Part shown: positions 37,416 through 45,934 of the stretch, piece by piece | Layout: the number at the start of each line of letters is the position of its first letter | How positions within the stretch are numbered: position 1 is the first letter of the stretch | DNA from: Butyrivibrio sp. AE3004 | Lineage (GTDB): Bacteria; Bacillota; Clostridia; Lachnospirales; Lachnospiraceae | Direction of reading: 5' to 3' | DNA length: 64,000 nt | Assembly: GCF_000703165.1 (NCBI RefSeq) | Contig: NZ_JNLQ01000002.1 | Coordinates: 124,001-188,000, forward strand | The notes under the pieces: generated by a model | Database searches by the model: none | Told to the model about the DNA's origin: nothing | Seen by the model: the letters and a program-made list of their open reading frames with translations, nothing else | Made by a program: the position numbers and the translations under genes

Positions 37416-37544
37416 ATGAGTTTGGCCGCAAAGAGGTTATTAACTTTAATTATGGCGACAGCAGTTTTTTCGATGATATATTTTTCACCAATGTCTTCTG
37501 CTGTTTTTATTGTTATTTTGATCGGAATATTAGGTGAAACATAA
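37416..37544 (+). CDS. 42-residue hydrophobic peptide, MerR module
   Basis: A short frame of 42 codons (MSLAAKRLLTLIMATAVFSM, then hydrophobic AVFIVILIGILG) starts at ATG 37416 behind GAGGGGAG. It is nearly all membrane segment. It lies between two larger genes of the same run and is probably translated. Confidence 0.65.
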   Translation: MSLAAKRLLTLIMATAVFSMIYFSPMSSAVFIVILIGILGET

Positions 37545-37576
37545 ATTTGTTATTTTAGAAAAAGGAGACCAGCTAT

Positions 37577-37804
37577 ATGAAATTCGATTACGTAAATAAG
37601 AATTGGATGAGAAAAGCTTCCGAGGACGAGTTGAGATCTACGGCTCGTGAGATGGAAAAAGAAATGGATAGGCTTAATTGGGATAATTCTCCTGAATTTG
37701 ACAGGATATACTGGTTACATATAGAGCTTGTTCAGACTATAGATAGTAGATTTCCAATTAATCTTCCTCACAGAGAACATGGTTGGAATTTGGCGAAAGA
37801 TTGA
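37577..37804 (+). CDS. Small unknown protein, MerR module
   Basis: A 75-residue helical protein (MRKASEDELRSTAREMEKEM, then HIELVQTIDSRFPINLPHRE) without membrane segments. AAAAGGAGA precedes ATG 37577. It is not recognised, and sits 32 bases after the hydrophobic peptide gene. Confidence 0.8.
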   Translation: MKFDYVNKNWMRKASEDELRSTAREMEKEMDRLNWDNSPEFDRIYWLHIELVQTIDSRFPINLPHREHGWNLAKD

Positions 37805-37928
37805 TTGCATGATGCATGGAAGCGTACTATTATGGATGCGTCGAAGATTAAGTGATTGGGGCATGGAAATATATTTTCATTTGCCCTGATTGTTATGTAT
37901 TTAGTGATGAAATGGAGATGTTATAAGA

Positions 37929-39227
37929 ATGGCACCATATATAATTGTGCTATGCATACTGCTCATCGCGGTTGCAGTGGCTTTTATGATTATCAAAGTG
38001 GTTAAGATAAAGCATAGTAATAATTTGGAATTGGGCTTTAGTTTGAACAGTAAGAAAAATTCTCTTTCAGTAAAGCCCGTTGATGAGTTAGCTATAAGAT
38101 TTGAAGATTTTTCTGAATTAACTGAACAAGAGGAAGCTGCATTAGTTGAAGTGACGGACAGTAAATTATTAGCAAGGATAGATAATGCTGTACCAGGAAC
38201 ATTACAAGCTGTTGCCAATACTGGAGCAGTAAAGACATATCAAGATGCAGCAAAAGCAACAGGTCAATTATATCAGGCTATAATTCCGCGTGGAGCAGTG
38301 TTGGATAAATCACGAGCAATGGAAGGTGCATATAGAGCATCTTATAGAGAAGTTGCAAATAGCATCAAAGGAAATGCCAATTTGGTTGCGGTGGATAACA
38401 AAGCAGCAAATAATCTTGCGGCTGTAGGTGCAGCAAATGCAGTAATGAACGTTGCATCTATGGTGGTAGGCCAGTACTACATGTCTCAGATAAATGAGCA
38501 GCTTGATGGTATAAATGCAGGAATAGAAAAGATTGTGGATTTCCAACAGAATGAATTTAAGAGCAAAGTTTGTGCGCTGGTTGCTGAAGTTCAGGCTAGT
38601 TCAACATTTCAGGTAGAGACGATGGAAAATGATGAGTTACGAAATCGGGAACTCATACATATGAAATCATTAGAGCATGAATGCGCACAGCTTTTAGGAC
38701 AAGCAAATCTATCTCTTCAGGAAATAACAGAGAAGAAAGGGCTGGATTTTGATACTTATGAGAAGAAGATTGTGGAAGCAGAAAATTGGTTTAAGTATCA
38801 GCAGATTTTATTGGAATTGATGTCTAAGATTTCGGATTTGACCTATACATTGAATCTAGGAGCTATATCAAGAGAAAATAGTTTCGCATTATATTTGCCA
38901 TATGCAAAGCAGTCTGAGGGAACACTTGCGAAACTCAATGAGTGGCATGATGAGCATGTTAATCGTTTGGAGATAAGTGTTGAAGAGAGTCGTAGAAAGC
39001 GACAGGGTGTCGAAGGCTTCTTTATGGGAGCGTTGGGATTGTTTAACGATGATTTTAACTATAAAAAGATATCGAAAGGTACAATCGCAAGAATCGAGCA
39101 TCAGGCAGATAGCTGTTCTACTTTTAAAATAGCTGAGGATGAAGATTTGTATCAAGAAGATGTAAGATTGATTGCAAGGGAAGGAAAGTTGTTTTATTTG
39201 CCAAATCGAATAAGTGCTGATGCATGA
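37929..39227 (+). CDS. Membrane-anchored helical protein, MerR module
   Basis: The 432-residue protein has an N-terminal anchor (IIVLCILLIAVAVAFMIIKVV) and a long alpha-helical, coiled-coil-rich body with Ala/Asn-rich stretches (AVDNKAANNLAAVGAANAVM). No enzyme motif is seen. GGAGATGT precedes the ATG. It ends 41 bases before a small SHOCT-like gene. Its size and anchor suggest it is the main membrane component of the module. Confidence 0.85.
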   Translation: MAPYIIVLCILLIAVAVAFMIIKVVKIKHSNNLELGFSLNSKKNSLSVKPVDELAIRFEDFSELTEQEEAALVEVTDSKLLARIDNAVPGTLQAVANTGAVKTYQDAAKATGQLYQAIIPRGAVLDKSRAMEGAYRASYREVANSIKGNANLVAVDNKAANNLAAVGAANAVMNVASMVVGQYYMSQINEQLDGINAGIEKIVDFQQNEFKSKVCALVAEVQASSTFQVETMENDELRNRELIHMKSLEHECAQLLGQANLSLQEITEKKGLDFDTYEKKIVEAENWFKYQQILLELMSKISDLTYTLNLGAISRENSFALYLPYAKQSEGTLAKLNEWHDEHVNRLEISVEESRRKRQGVEGFFMGALGLFNDDFNYKKISKGTIARIEHQADSCSTFKIAEDEDLYQEDVRLIAREGKLFYLPNRISADA

Positions 39228-39268
39228 AATGATAGTAATAGTTTACTTATATTAAGGAGGTGTTACAT

Positions 39269-39433
39269 ATGGGATTATTTGGAAAAAAGCAAAAGGACAA
39301 TGACAGAGAGGAATTAAAGGGCAAGATTGAAAAACTGATGAACCAGTATGATAAAGAGGAAATTGATGGAGATACTTACTTCAAAAAAATGATGAATTTA
39401 TCATCTGATTATCAAAAGAAGAAAAAGAAATAA
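39269..39433 (+). CDS. Small SHOCT-like protein
   Basis: A 54-residue frame behind AAGGAGG (39254-39260): MGLFGKKQKDNDREELKGKI, then LMNQYDKEEIDGDTYFKKMM, which resembles the SHOCT short C-terminal domain (usually about 30 residues at the end of bacterial proteins). The ends are very Lys-rich. It is the last gene before a terminator. Confidence 0.75.
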   Translation: MGLFGKKQKDNDREELKGKIEKLMNQYDKEEIDGDTYFKKMMNLSSDYQKKKKK

Positions 39434-39456
39434 TAATATGTATTGAAAGTAGCACC

Positions 39457-39490
39457 AGCGCCTTCTGGATTCCCAGCAGGCGCTATTTTT
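39457..39490 (+). terminator. Terminator at the end of the MerR module
   Basis: AGCGCCT (39457-39463) pairs with AGGCGCT (39478-39484), followed by a T run. It ends the transcript 24 bases after the SHOCT-like gene. Confidence 0.8.
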
Positions 39491-39679
39491 CTGCCTCCAA
39501 ACAACCTAAAAAATCAGCCTTGATATACTCTGCTATTTGGACTTCCTTGGACAACAAAGTGCCTATTTGTGCGCCTTTGGACAGGGGATTTTATGGGACA
39601 GCCTATATGTTCTAATGGTATCAGCAGAAACAGGCCCTGCATTTACATAACGTATGTTGCCCATGGAAGGAGGTTTTTT

Positions 39680-40210
39680 ATGAGGCAGATTGATCCGTAC
39701 AAAAGGATTTGTTTTATGTGTGAGCAGGCTGAGCTGGACCCAAAAGAGGTGTGCCTGCTGTCGAAGACTCTTTTTACCCTTTATCAGGATTCCAAGATTG
39801 CAGGTAATCCCTGGAAAAGTCCTATAAGTAAAGAGAAAGAGGACAAGCAGAAGAGAAGGATGAGAAGAGAGTTTTTGGATATTGCAAGGCATCAGATCAA
39901 GGACTCTTTTGAGGAACAGAAGGCTTTTGTCTGGGATGCTCTGGCGTGTCCCTGGATTGATGAGAAGATCACCATGATCATGAACAAAATGGAGCAGTTC
40001 CCTCCGGATGGAGCTTTGTATAAGAAGATACTGGAAGCAAGTTATTTGTCAGAATACAAGACAGAGGTTCAGCTTTTTAATGAGTGTAATCTCAGAAAGA
40101 CAGCCTTTTACAAGAAGCGTGAGGCAGCGCTTACTCTGTTTGGGATATTGATCTGGAATTATGCTGAGAGCAGGGAACAGGAGGACCGTGATAACGGTAT
40201 TATTGATTAA
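39680..40210 (+). CDS. Phage-type (ArpU/RinA-like) transcriptional regulator
   Basis: The 176-residue protein ends with SYLSEYKTEVQLFNECNLRK then FYKKREAALTLFGILIWNYA, the sigma-like helix-turn-helix pattern of ArpU/RinA-type late regulators of Gram-positive phages. AAGGAGG at 39667-39673 fixes ATG 39680 against an upstream in-frame start. It stands alone at the edge of the mobile-element region and is probably a relic or a regulator of it. Confidence 0.7.
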   Translation: MRQIDPYKRICFMCEQAELDPKEVCLLSKTLFTLYQDSKIAGNPWKSPISKEKEDKQKRRMRREFLDIARHQIKDSFEEQKAFVWDALACPWIDEKITMIMNKMEQFPPDGALYKKILEASYLSEYKTEVQLFNECNLRKTAFYKKREAALTLFGILIWNYAESREQEDRDNGIID

Positions 40211-40452
40211 AAGTATTGCGCGGACATGATGCGAACAAACTGCGAACAATGTAAGAACAATGCAAGGGCTTTCTGCGAAAAGAGCACGGATAAAGAAAGA
40301 ACTAAAAAGGGACGTTAAGACAGGATTTATGTGGTAAAATCGTTGTTGTTCTAACGGGGACAACATTTTGGAAACAGCCAATTCCTGCAGAGGGAGCAGA
40401 TGATTGGTAAATGTGTACAAAAAATAGGACAGAACAACTGTTCGATTTCTAC

Positions 40453-40481
40453 TTGTGACTTATTATTCAGACTACTATAAT
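40453..40481 (+). promoter_or_regulatory. Consensus sigma-A promoter
   Basis: TTGTGA (40453-40458), a 17-base spacer and TATAAT (40476-40481) lie 112 bases before the zinc-ribbon gene. The rest of the 382-base gap between 40210 and 40593 holds three GAACAA repeats (about 40229-40261) and no gene. Confidence 0.75.
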
Positions 40482-40592
40482 TAGAGTATAGCAACCGCGG
40501 AGCTATAAAAGAGATCAGCTAACGGTTTTCTTTCCCTAATCCGTTAATTGTAACTATCAACAATTGGTTTTGTTCGCTTGGGGGTGAAGAGT

Positions 40593-40838
40593 TTGAAAAG
40601 AGCGAAGTTATCCATGGAGGGAGAACGCTGGGTTAACTGCCCGGTTTGTGGTAATAAGATCATGAAGGCCAGACGTGCCGATGTAGATGAGATATGTGAA
40701 GAGTGCGGCAACCTGATAACGATATGTGTGACCAAGAGTTTTGTTACTACTATAGTTAATGATGAAGAGAGTGATGAGCAGTCCTTTACAGAGAGGATGC
40801 TCAGGTATCAGAAGGAGTTGGCACTACTGACCAACTGA
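40593..40838 (+). CDS. Small zinc-ribbon (Com-like) protein
   Basis: About 81 residues with two Cys knuckles, CPVCG and CEECGN, near residues 17-41, as in phage Com/zinc-ribbon proteins. TTG 40593 follows GGGGGTGA; an in-frame GTG at 40584 is possible. Likely nucleic-acid binding and likely part of the phage-like block. Confidence 0.65.
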   Translation: MKRAKLSMEGERWVNCPVCGNKIMKARRADVDEICEECGNLITICVTKSFVTTIVNDEESDEQSFTERMLRYQKELALLTN

Positions 40839-40993
40839 TGCGGCTGGAAGCTTCTGGCCAATATACAACTTAATATGTTAATGCGGCAGATGATGGACTA
40901 GTGCAGAGCCACCGAGCTAGGAACAGCATCACCTGCCTAAAGATTTGCCAAGAGCTTAAAGAGTCGTGTAACTAACAACACGTAACATCGAAG

Positions 40994-41065
40994 GAGTCTG
41001 CAAAACGGAAGTATACCGAAAGGTTTTTAACCTACGGTTTATTAAAGTTTTGCAGGCTCTTTTTA
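40994..41065 (+). terminator. Branched terminator or RNA element
   Basis: GAGTCTGCAAAAC (40994-41006) pairs with GTTTTGCAGGCTC (41047-41059) and is followed by TTTTT. The 40-base loop holds nested hairpins (CCG/CGG and GGTT/AACC). This is more elaborate than a simple terminator and lies just upstream of the XRE gene leader. Confidence 0.75.
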
Positions 41066-41116
41066 TATGCTCTTGGCGCGGTTGCTTCCGTTTGAAGACT
41101 CCGGATCGGAGGAAAA

Positions 41117-41461
41117 ATGGAAGCAAGAAATAACACAAGAGAGATTGGAGAGAGAATCAGAACATTAAGAGTTCAGAAGGGAATGAGTCAGGAGGAACTT
41201 GCAAGGCGCCTTAATCTTGGAAGCAGGAGCATGGTTTCAGAATATGAATCCGGTAAAAGATCTCTTTCATCAGTAAATGTGATCGACTATGCATCTTTGT
41301 TTGATGTCTCTGCTGACTGGATCCTGTTTGGAGCCGGAGATAAGGAAAAGAGGGAATATGCATCAGAAGTTGATGAGATGCTGCAGGCTTTCTACTCCAT
41401 TAGAAATCCCAGAGCCCGGAAGATTGCAATTGAGCAGATAAGAGCGCTTTCAATACTATGA
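41117..41461 (+). CDS. XRE-family (Cro/C1-type) repressor
   Basis: The 114-residue protein has an N-terminal helix-turn-helix: IGERIRTLRVQKGMSQEELA, then GSRSMVSEYESGKRSLSS, residues 10-58. The C-terminal 40 residues are helical and probably dimerise. GGAGG precedes the start. Such a repressor beside integrase and excisionase-like genes fits control of a mobile element. A 13-bp palindrome just downstream may be its operator. Confidence 0.92.
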   Translation: MEARNNTREIGERIRTLRVQKGMSQEELARRLNLGSRSMVSEYESGKRSLSSVNVIDYASLFDVSADWILFGAGDKEKREYASEVDEMLQAFYSIRNPRARKIAIEQIRALSIL

Positions 41462-41490
41462 CAGCTCTTTTACCAGCTCGTCGCAAATAT

Positions 41491-41503
41491 CGAACTAAGT
41501 TCG
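41491..41503. promoter_or_regulatory. Palindromic operator between the XRE gene and the next gene
   Basis: CGAACT-A-AGTTCG is a perfect 13-bp inverted repeat in the 119-base gap. Likely site for the XRE repressor encoded just upstream. Confidence 0.55.
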
Positions 41504-41580
41504 CAGATACCGACGGCTACGGCACTTTCACTGTTTTATCATTAAAGTGTCTTAAGGCAACACTTTGAAAAGGAGGAAAA

Positions 41581-42159
41581 ATGTCAGCGGAAGAAAGTAT
41601 TGTAAAGATTTATGCAGAGGCGGAGGACAAGGAAAGAATCAATATTATCCTCGAGCATTTTGATAATTTTATCATGCTGATAGATCTGTTTGAGGAAGAC
41701 CTCCGCAACACATTGAAAGAAGAAAAGCTTTATAACAAGAGAGCTGAGAGAGGAGATCCTGGAGTGAGGGTGCAGACTTCAGGTACAGGAGATCCGACAG
41801 GAAATGAAGCAACAAATAATGTCCAGCTTGCAAGGGATCTTCAGTCAGGCAATATCGAGCAAGTCATGAGAGGCGCAGATGAAGATATGAAGCACCGGGA
41901 TGACATAGAGACCCTGAAGATGATGAGAAGTGATTACTCAGACATCATAAAGGCGATTGAGACTTTAAAGCCAAAGCCCAGAGCAGAGCTTAAGGACATT
42001 TTGAACGGAGTAAAGGATATCAGCAAGGTAGCAGAAGACAGCAACAGTGGCTACGATGCCACCAAGCACCGTCTTACACGGAGCCGTGGAAAAGTCAGGA
42101 AACGAGCGATCTGCCTGATAAGAGCAAGGAGAGGCATAAAGATAAAAACGGAGGAATGA
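41581..42159 (+). CDS. Mobile-element protein of unknown function
   Basis: This 192-residue protein is helical at the start (RINIILEHFDNFIMLIDLFE) and basic at the end (KVRKRAICLIRARR). Strong AAAGGAGG precedes the start. It shows no domain I recognise. It is followed after 3 bases by the excisionase-like gene and probably shares its transcript. Confidence 0.8.
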   Translation: MSAEESIVKIYAEAEDKERINIILEHFDNFIMLIDLFEEDLRNTLKEEKLYNKRAERGDPGVRVQTSGTGDPTGNEATNNVQLARDLQSGNIEQVMRGADEDMKHRDDIETLKMMRSDYSDIIKAIETLKPKPRAELKDILNGVKDISKVAEDSNSGYDATKHRLTRSRGKVRKRAICLIRARRGIKIKTEE

Positions 42160-42162
42160 GAA

Positions 42163-42390
42163 ATGCCAAAGAGAATAAGTGCAATAGAAGATGTATCAAA
42201 GGCTGTTACGGGAGGCCAGAAGATTTTTGTTTCATACGCGGAAGGTAAAGATCTCTATTCCATGGGACTTCACACCTTCCAGGATCTGGCTAGGGATGCA
42301 GGAGCTGTTTACCACATCAAGAGAAGGGTATTGGTCAATACTCTGAAGGTCAATGAATATCTTGAAAATTTTTGTGATTCAAATAGATAA
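42163..42390 (+). CDS. DUF6462-type excisionase-like protein
   Basis: The 75-residue protein has a MerR/Xis-like winged helix pattern: GLHTFQDLARDAGAVYHIKR, then LVNTLKVNEYLENF. Members sit beside tyrosine integrases in Lachnospiraceae elements and are thought to direct excision. It is immediately upstream of the arm-like repeats and the integrase. Related paralogues are at 44363-45403. Confidence 0.8.
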   Translation: MPKRISAIEDVSKAVTGGQKIFVSYAEGKDLYSMGLHTFQDLARDAGAVYHIKRRVLVNTLKVNEYLENFCDSNR

Positions 42391-42399
42391 CCGTAGGAA

Positions 42400-42426
42400 T
42401 CCAATGCTGTCCAATGAAATCCAAAT
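42400..42426. repeat. Three 10-bp-phased TCCAATG/TCCAAAT repeats
   Basis: TCCAATG begins at 42400 and 42410 and TCCAAAT at 42420, exactly 10 bases apart, between the excisionase-like and integrase genes. Helically phased short repeats beside an integrase are typical arm or excisionase binding sites. Confidence 0.65.
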
Positions 42427-42436
42427 AGCAGCATTT

Positions 42437-42447
42437 ATGCGGGTTTG
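42437..42447. repeat. Direct repeat flanking the integrase, copy 1
   Basis: ATGCGGGTTTG is repeated at 44131-44141, one copy on each side of the integrase, followed in both by NGGC. It could be an attachment core or a secondary site. Eleven bases is too short to be sure. Confidence 0.35.
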
Positions 42448-42556
42448 AGGCGGTTTGCAAGGATAAAAATGGATTGAAACAGAGGAATGTCGCGGATTAT
42501 AATTAACATATGAACCGATTATTCCTCTTCTTTATTAATAGAAGGAGGACATGATC

Positions 42557-43783
42557 ATGTACAGAAAAGACGCAAAGGGGTACAGACTTAACACCGGCGA
42601 GAGCGTAAGAAAGGACGGTAGATATACATATTCCTATACAGACCGTATGGGCAAAAGACACTACATATATCGTAAGTCTTTGGTAGAGCTGAGGGAGGCT
42701 GAGAAAAAGCTTCACAGAGATTACGATGACGGACTTGATCCGGTAAAATCCAAGTACATTGAAGTGAACCATATGGTTGAGAATTATCTTTCTACCAAGC
42801 ACAATCTGAAGATTACTACAAAGGGTACTTACGTTAAGATGTACAACCAGTATATCAAGAATGACTTCGGCAAGCACAGGATCGTGGATGTGAAGTATTC
42901 TGATATCAAGAAGTATTATTACGGCCTAATCGTAGAACGTGGCCTCAAGGCAACGACAGTAGATCATGTACATACGATCTTAAGACCCGCCTTCCAGATG
43001 GCTGTAAGAGATGGACTTATCAGAACTAACCCTACGGATGATGTTATGGCTGAGATCAAGCGCAGCAGATTCTGGGAGAAGCCGGACAGAAAAGCTCTGA
43101 CTGTAAAAGAACAGCAGGTTTTCATGGATATCTTCAGGAACAATCCTGAGTTTCATGGTTGGCTCCCACTTATGACAGTTCTGCTCGGAACCGGACTTCG
43201 TATAGGTGAAGCATTAGCGCTTTCCTGGACCGACAGCATTGATATGGAGAACCGTATTGTTCATGTGAACCGCAGCTTCAGTGACAGACCTGATGAATTC
43301 GGAGAATGCAAGAAGCGTATCCAGACTACCAAGACTGATGCAGGTACAAGAGATATACCCATGGTGCAGGAAGTATTTGATGCTTTCCTTATGGAATACG
43401 AGTTCCAGAAGATCCTGGGATTCTGCAATGAAGAGATTGATGGATTCAAGGATTTCATTTTTATCTCCAGCAATCAGAACGTTCTTCTGCCCGGAGCAGT
43501 GAATCGCGCAATACACAGCGCAGTAGACTGGTACAATGAACATGAGGTTGCTACAGCAGCTGATGAGGGAAGAGAACCATTTCTTTTGCCTGAAGAGATC
43601 ACCTGCCACATTCTCCGTCATACCTTCTGTACAAGACTTTGCGAAAACGAGAGTAACATCAAGGTGATCCAGTCTCTTATGGGACACAGGGACATCACCA
43701 CCACCATGAACATCTATGCTGATGCCACCAAGGAAAAGAAGCAGGAAATCATGGCTCATTTGGAGGGTAAGATCATCATTTGA
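42557..43783 (+). CDS. int: Tyrosine recombinase (Tn916-like integrase)
   Basis: The 408-residue protein has an N-terminal AP2-like arm-binding region, a core-binding domain (ENYLSTKHNLKITTKGTYVK) and a C-terminal catalytic domain. The catalytic residues are visible: R in GTGLRIGEAL, K in TKTDAGTRDIPM, H-x-x-R in CHILRHTFCTRL, the second H in SLMGHRDITTT and Y in MNIYAD. ATG 42557 is well spaced from AAGGAGG at 42542; ATG 42551 is too close. This points to an integrated or formerly mobile element; both ends of the element are unclear. Confidence 0.94.
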   Translation: MYRKDAKGYRLNTGESVRKDGRYTYSYTDRMGKRHYIYRKSLVELREAEKKLHRDYDDGLDPVKSKYIEVNHMVENYLSTKHNLKITTKGTYVKMYNQYIKNDFGKHRIVDVKYSDIKKYYYGLIVERGLKATTVDHVHTILRPAFQMAVRDGLIRTNPTDDVMAEIKRSRFWEKPDRKALTVKEQQVFMDIFRNNPEFHGWLPLMTVLLGTGLRIGEALALSWTDSIDMENRIVHVNRSFSDRPDEFGECKKRIQTTKTDAGTRDIPMVQEVFDAFLMEYEFQKILGFCNEEIDGFKDFIFISSNQNVLLPGAVNRAIHSAVDWYNEHEVATAADEGREPFLLPEEITCHILRHTFCTRLCENESNIKVIQSLMGHRDITTTMNIYADATKEKKQEIMAHLEGKIII

Positions 43784-44260
43784 AAAAGTTCTTGAATGGA
43801 TTAAAATGGAGTATTATAATATGAGTATAAAACATCACTCATAGAATTTATGAGATGTAATGTAGTGAAATGTGTAGTCAAAATGTCCTCATTGGATGAC
43901 TACTACATACATTTGGGCTTCATTGGTGAGTGTCCACACAGATCCAATAAAAATGAGGCCTGCCACGCAGTTTACAACACTTTCTGGTACTTCGGTGGAC
44001 TTGTGTGGTATCTCAAAATTGAGATGAAAGATTTCAAGTGGACGTGTATGGACAGTAATGGTCGTGGATGATAGAGACCACTCTAATTATCCCGACACTC
44101 AAGTCACTCGGCAAATAAAAGGCTCCAACCATGCGGGTTTGCGGCATTGGGGTCGTACATTTGCAACGATTTTGCAACACAGGGTTGTGAAAAGGCGAAA
44201 AAGTACGATAACAGACAAGATATTACCGTCAATTGAATAATAACAGACACGAGAATACAA
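43784..44260. other. Non-coding region downstream of the integrase
   Basis: No credible gene. It contains AT-rich TATAAT-like DNA at about 43813, the second ATGCGGGTTTG repeat (44131-44141) and the TTTGCAACGATTTTGCAAC direct repeat near 44160. Short frames here lack ribosome binding sites. This is where an attachment end would be expected. Confidence 0.5.
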
Positions 44261-44303
44261 AGAGTCACTTTTTAAAGAAATTTAAAAAGCGGCTCTTTTT
44301 TTG
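44261..44303 (+). terminator. Strong terminator downstream of the integrase region
   Basis: A 16-bp stem (44261-44276 with 44281-44296, one wobble and one mismatch) with GAAA loop and a seven-T run. Confidence 0.88.
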
Positions 44304-44362
44304 TTGGTTTCCTCGGAAGGTTCTCTCATCGGTACAAAAACCAAAGAAGGGAGACTGTAGTA

Positions 44363-44608
44363 ATGGATCGTGAGGCTTACAGAGAAAAACTCAAGATGAC
44401 AAAGCAGAAATCAGCTCGGCTCTTAAGACCGGATTTTGCTGCGGAGTATTTTGGCGTAGAGCGGAAAACACTCATGAAGATCGCCATTAAATGCGGTGCC
44501 AGGATTGAAATGGGCAAATCCCTGGTATGGATCGATACAGAGCGGGTTGAGGAATATTTGTTAAGCAAAAGGAATGAACCACAAGTCGAAGGGAGACCAA
44601 AAAGATGA
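44363..44608 (+). CDS. Excisionase-like protein, tandem copy 1
   Basis: An 81-residue DUF6462-like winged-helix protein: RPDFAAEYFGVERKTLMKIA, then WIDTERVEEYLLSKR. GAAGGGAG precedes ATG 44363. The stop overlaps the next gene as ATGA. First of four related genes ahead of parA. Confidence 0.78.
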   Translation: MDREAYREKLKMTKQKSARLLRPDFAAEYFGVERKTLMKIAIKCGARIEMGKSLVWIDTERVEEYLLSKRNEPQVEGRPKR

Positions 44609-44841
44609 GAGAAGGAAGCAGAGCGCGTTACAAGGAACAGCTTAAACTGGCGAAGGAACAGGGAGCACGCCTCCTTAGGGTGAAAGTGGCTGAGGATTAC
44701 TTTGGACTGGCCAGAACTACTCTGATGAAGTACGCAAATGACTGCGATGCTGTTATCGAAGTTAATAACAACATGGTCTGGATTGACAGAGAGGTGCTTG
44801 AGAACTATCTCCTGTCATTCAGAAAAGCCACATCGTTCTGA
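44605..44841 (+). CDS. Excisionase-like protein, tandem copy 2
   Basis: A 78-residue paralogue of copy 1 (RVKVAEDYFGLARTTLMKYA, then WIDREVLENYLLSF). It overlaps copy 1 by 4 bases. Its N-terminus (YKEQLKLAKEQGARLL) matches that of copy 1 closely, indicating tandem duplication. Confidence 0.78.
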   Translation: MREGSRARYKEQLKLAKEQGARLLRVKVAEDYFGLARTTLMKYANDCDAVIEVNNNMVWIDREVLENYLLSFRKATSF

Positions 44842-44852
44842 GGAGGTCGCCA

Positions 44853-45155
44853 ATGAAAGTACATGAGACAAATTATTACAATGACGAGAAGCTTGATGAG
44901 ATCAGAGAAAATGCAAGGGTGCTGCGGAGAAAGTACCTGAGTTATAAAGAGGCTGAACTGGTTTACAGTCTCACCCACAAAAAGATATTGGAACTTGCTG
45001 ACCAGTGCGGTGCAATCTACAGGGATGGGAACATAGTCAGGATAAACGTGGAGATTTTTGAACAATATCTCGAGAGATTCCATCTTCCGCCTGGACAGTA
45101 TGACGCGTATGGAAATATTGAAGCCAAGTATTTGGCACAGAGAGAGGGAAAGTAA
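44853..45155 (+). CDS. Excisionase-like protein, tandem copy 3
   Basis: A 100-residue, more divergent paralogue: RRKYLSYKEAELVYSLTHKK, then RINVEIFEQYLERF. It has an extra C-terminal 25 residues. GGAGG precedes it, and its stop overlaps the next ATG (TAATG). Confidence 0.75.
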   Translation: MKVHETNYYNDEKLDEIRENARVLRRKYLSYKEAELVYSLTHKKILELADQCGAIYRDGNIVRINVEIFEQYLERFHLPPGQYDAYGNIEAKYLAQREGK

Positions 45156-45403
45156 TGTACGGAACGATTTGGAAGTTCTCAGATCAGATTGATGATGAAG
45201 ATATTTTATTTGCACAGAGAAGATACATAACCTACAACATGGCCTCTGATTATTATGACATGAGCATCAAGGCGGTTACCAATGCCGCAAGGAAAGCGGG
45301 AGCCGTTTACAAACTTCATAAGAGAGTGCTGATAAAAAGAGAGATTTTTGAAGATTATCTTAGAAAACATGGAAAGGATGGTAGGAAAAGATGGGCAAGG
45401 TAA
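45155..45403 (+). CDS. Excisionase-like protein, tandem copy 4
   Basis: An 82-residue protein ([20 protein letters not shown], then [19 protein letters not shown]) of the same family and closest in its C-terminus to the gene at 42163. It overlaps parA by 13 bases, so the partition protein was once co-expressed with it. Confidence 0.75.
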   Translation: MYGTIWKFSDQIDDEDILFAQRRYITYNMASDYYDMSIKAVTNAARKAGAVYKLHKRVLIKREIFEDYLRKHGKDGRKRWAR

Positions 45404-45768
45404 TAGCAATCGCAAATCAGAAAGGCGGAGTGGGTAAAACCACAACAGCAGTGAATCTGGGGGCTGGATTGGCAGCCCAGGGTCAAAAGGTTCTCCTGGT
45501 AGACCTGGATCCGCAGGCATCGATGTCAATATGCATGGGTTGTATGGAACCGGATAATCTCGATGAGACTGTAGTTGATGTTATCGAGAAGCTTGTAAAT
45601 GAGGAAGAGATTCCCGAGAATTTTGCAATTATCCATCACAGCGACAATATTGATGTACTTCCTTCTAACATAGGACTTTCCACGGCGGAGGTAGCACTTG
45701 TAAATGTCATGAGCAGGGAGCTGGTGCTCAGGGATTATATTGATTGCCAGAAATCAGGCGGTTTATGA
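45391..45768 (+). pseudogene. parA: Truncated ParA-family ATPase
   Basis: 125 residues match the N-terminal half of ParA/Soj: [16 protein letters not shown]alker A and [11 protein letters not shown]alker A'. Normal members are about 255-275 residues. After LRDYID the frame departs from the ParA pattern and stops, losing Walker B and the C-terminus. The junction lies near 45745, where the tail of another gene begins. The partition function is therefore probably lost. Confidence 0.88.
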
Positions 45769-45934
45769 CGGTATGAAGGATGAACTGACTCCTGAGCAGT
45801 ATTCTGTTTGGGAGAAACTTCACCGAGAAGAAGTAGAAATATCAAGAAAAGCAGAGAACAGCGTAGATTTTAATTCCTTTTTTGAATTTAGAAAAGGGAA
45901 TTATAAGGATGATACTCCAATTGTGGGGTTATAA
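45740..45934 (+). pseudogene. C-terminal fragment of an unrelated protein joined to parA
   Basis: Sixty-four codons ([20 protein letters not shown], then FFEFRKGNYKDDTPIVGL) read as the tail of a larger protein and have no start region of their own. They begin within the parA end, as expected after a deletion. The next 80 bases encode another short remnant (CIIGAVVGYKLNRKR, ending at 46017). Confidence 0.6.

Noticed and set aside
43214..43759. Open frame of 181 codons on the - strand inside the integrase
   Set aside because: It overlaps an intact integrase with all catalytic residues and has no start signals.
43850..44240. Two short + strand frames after the integrase
   Set aside because: No ribosome binding site, unusual composition, and the region contains repeats expected at an element end.
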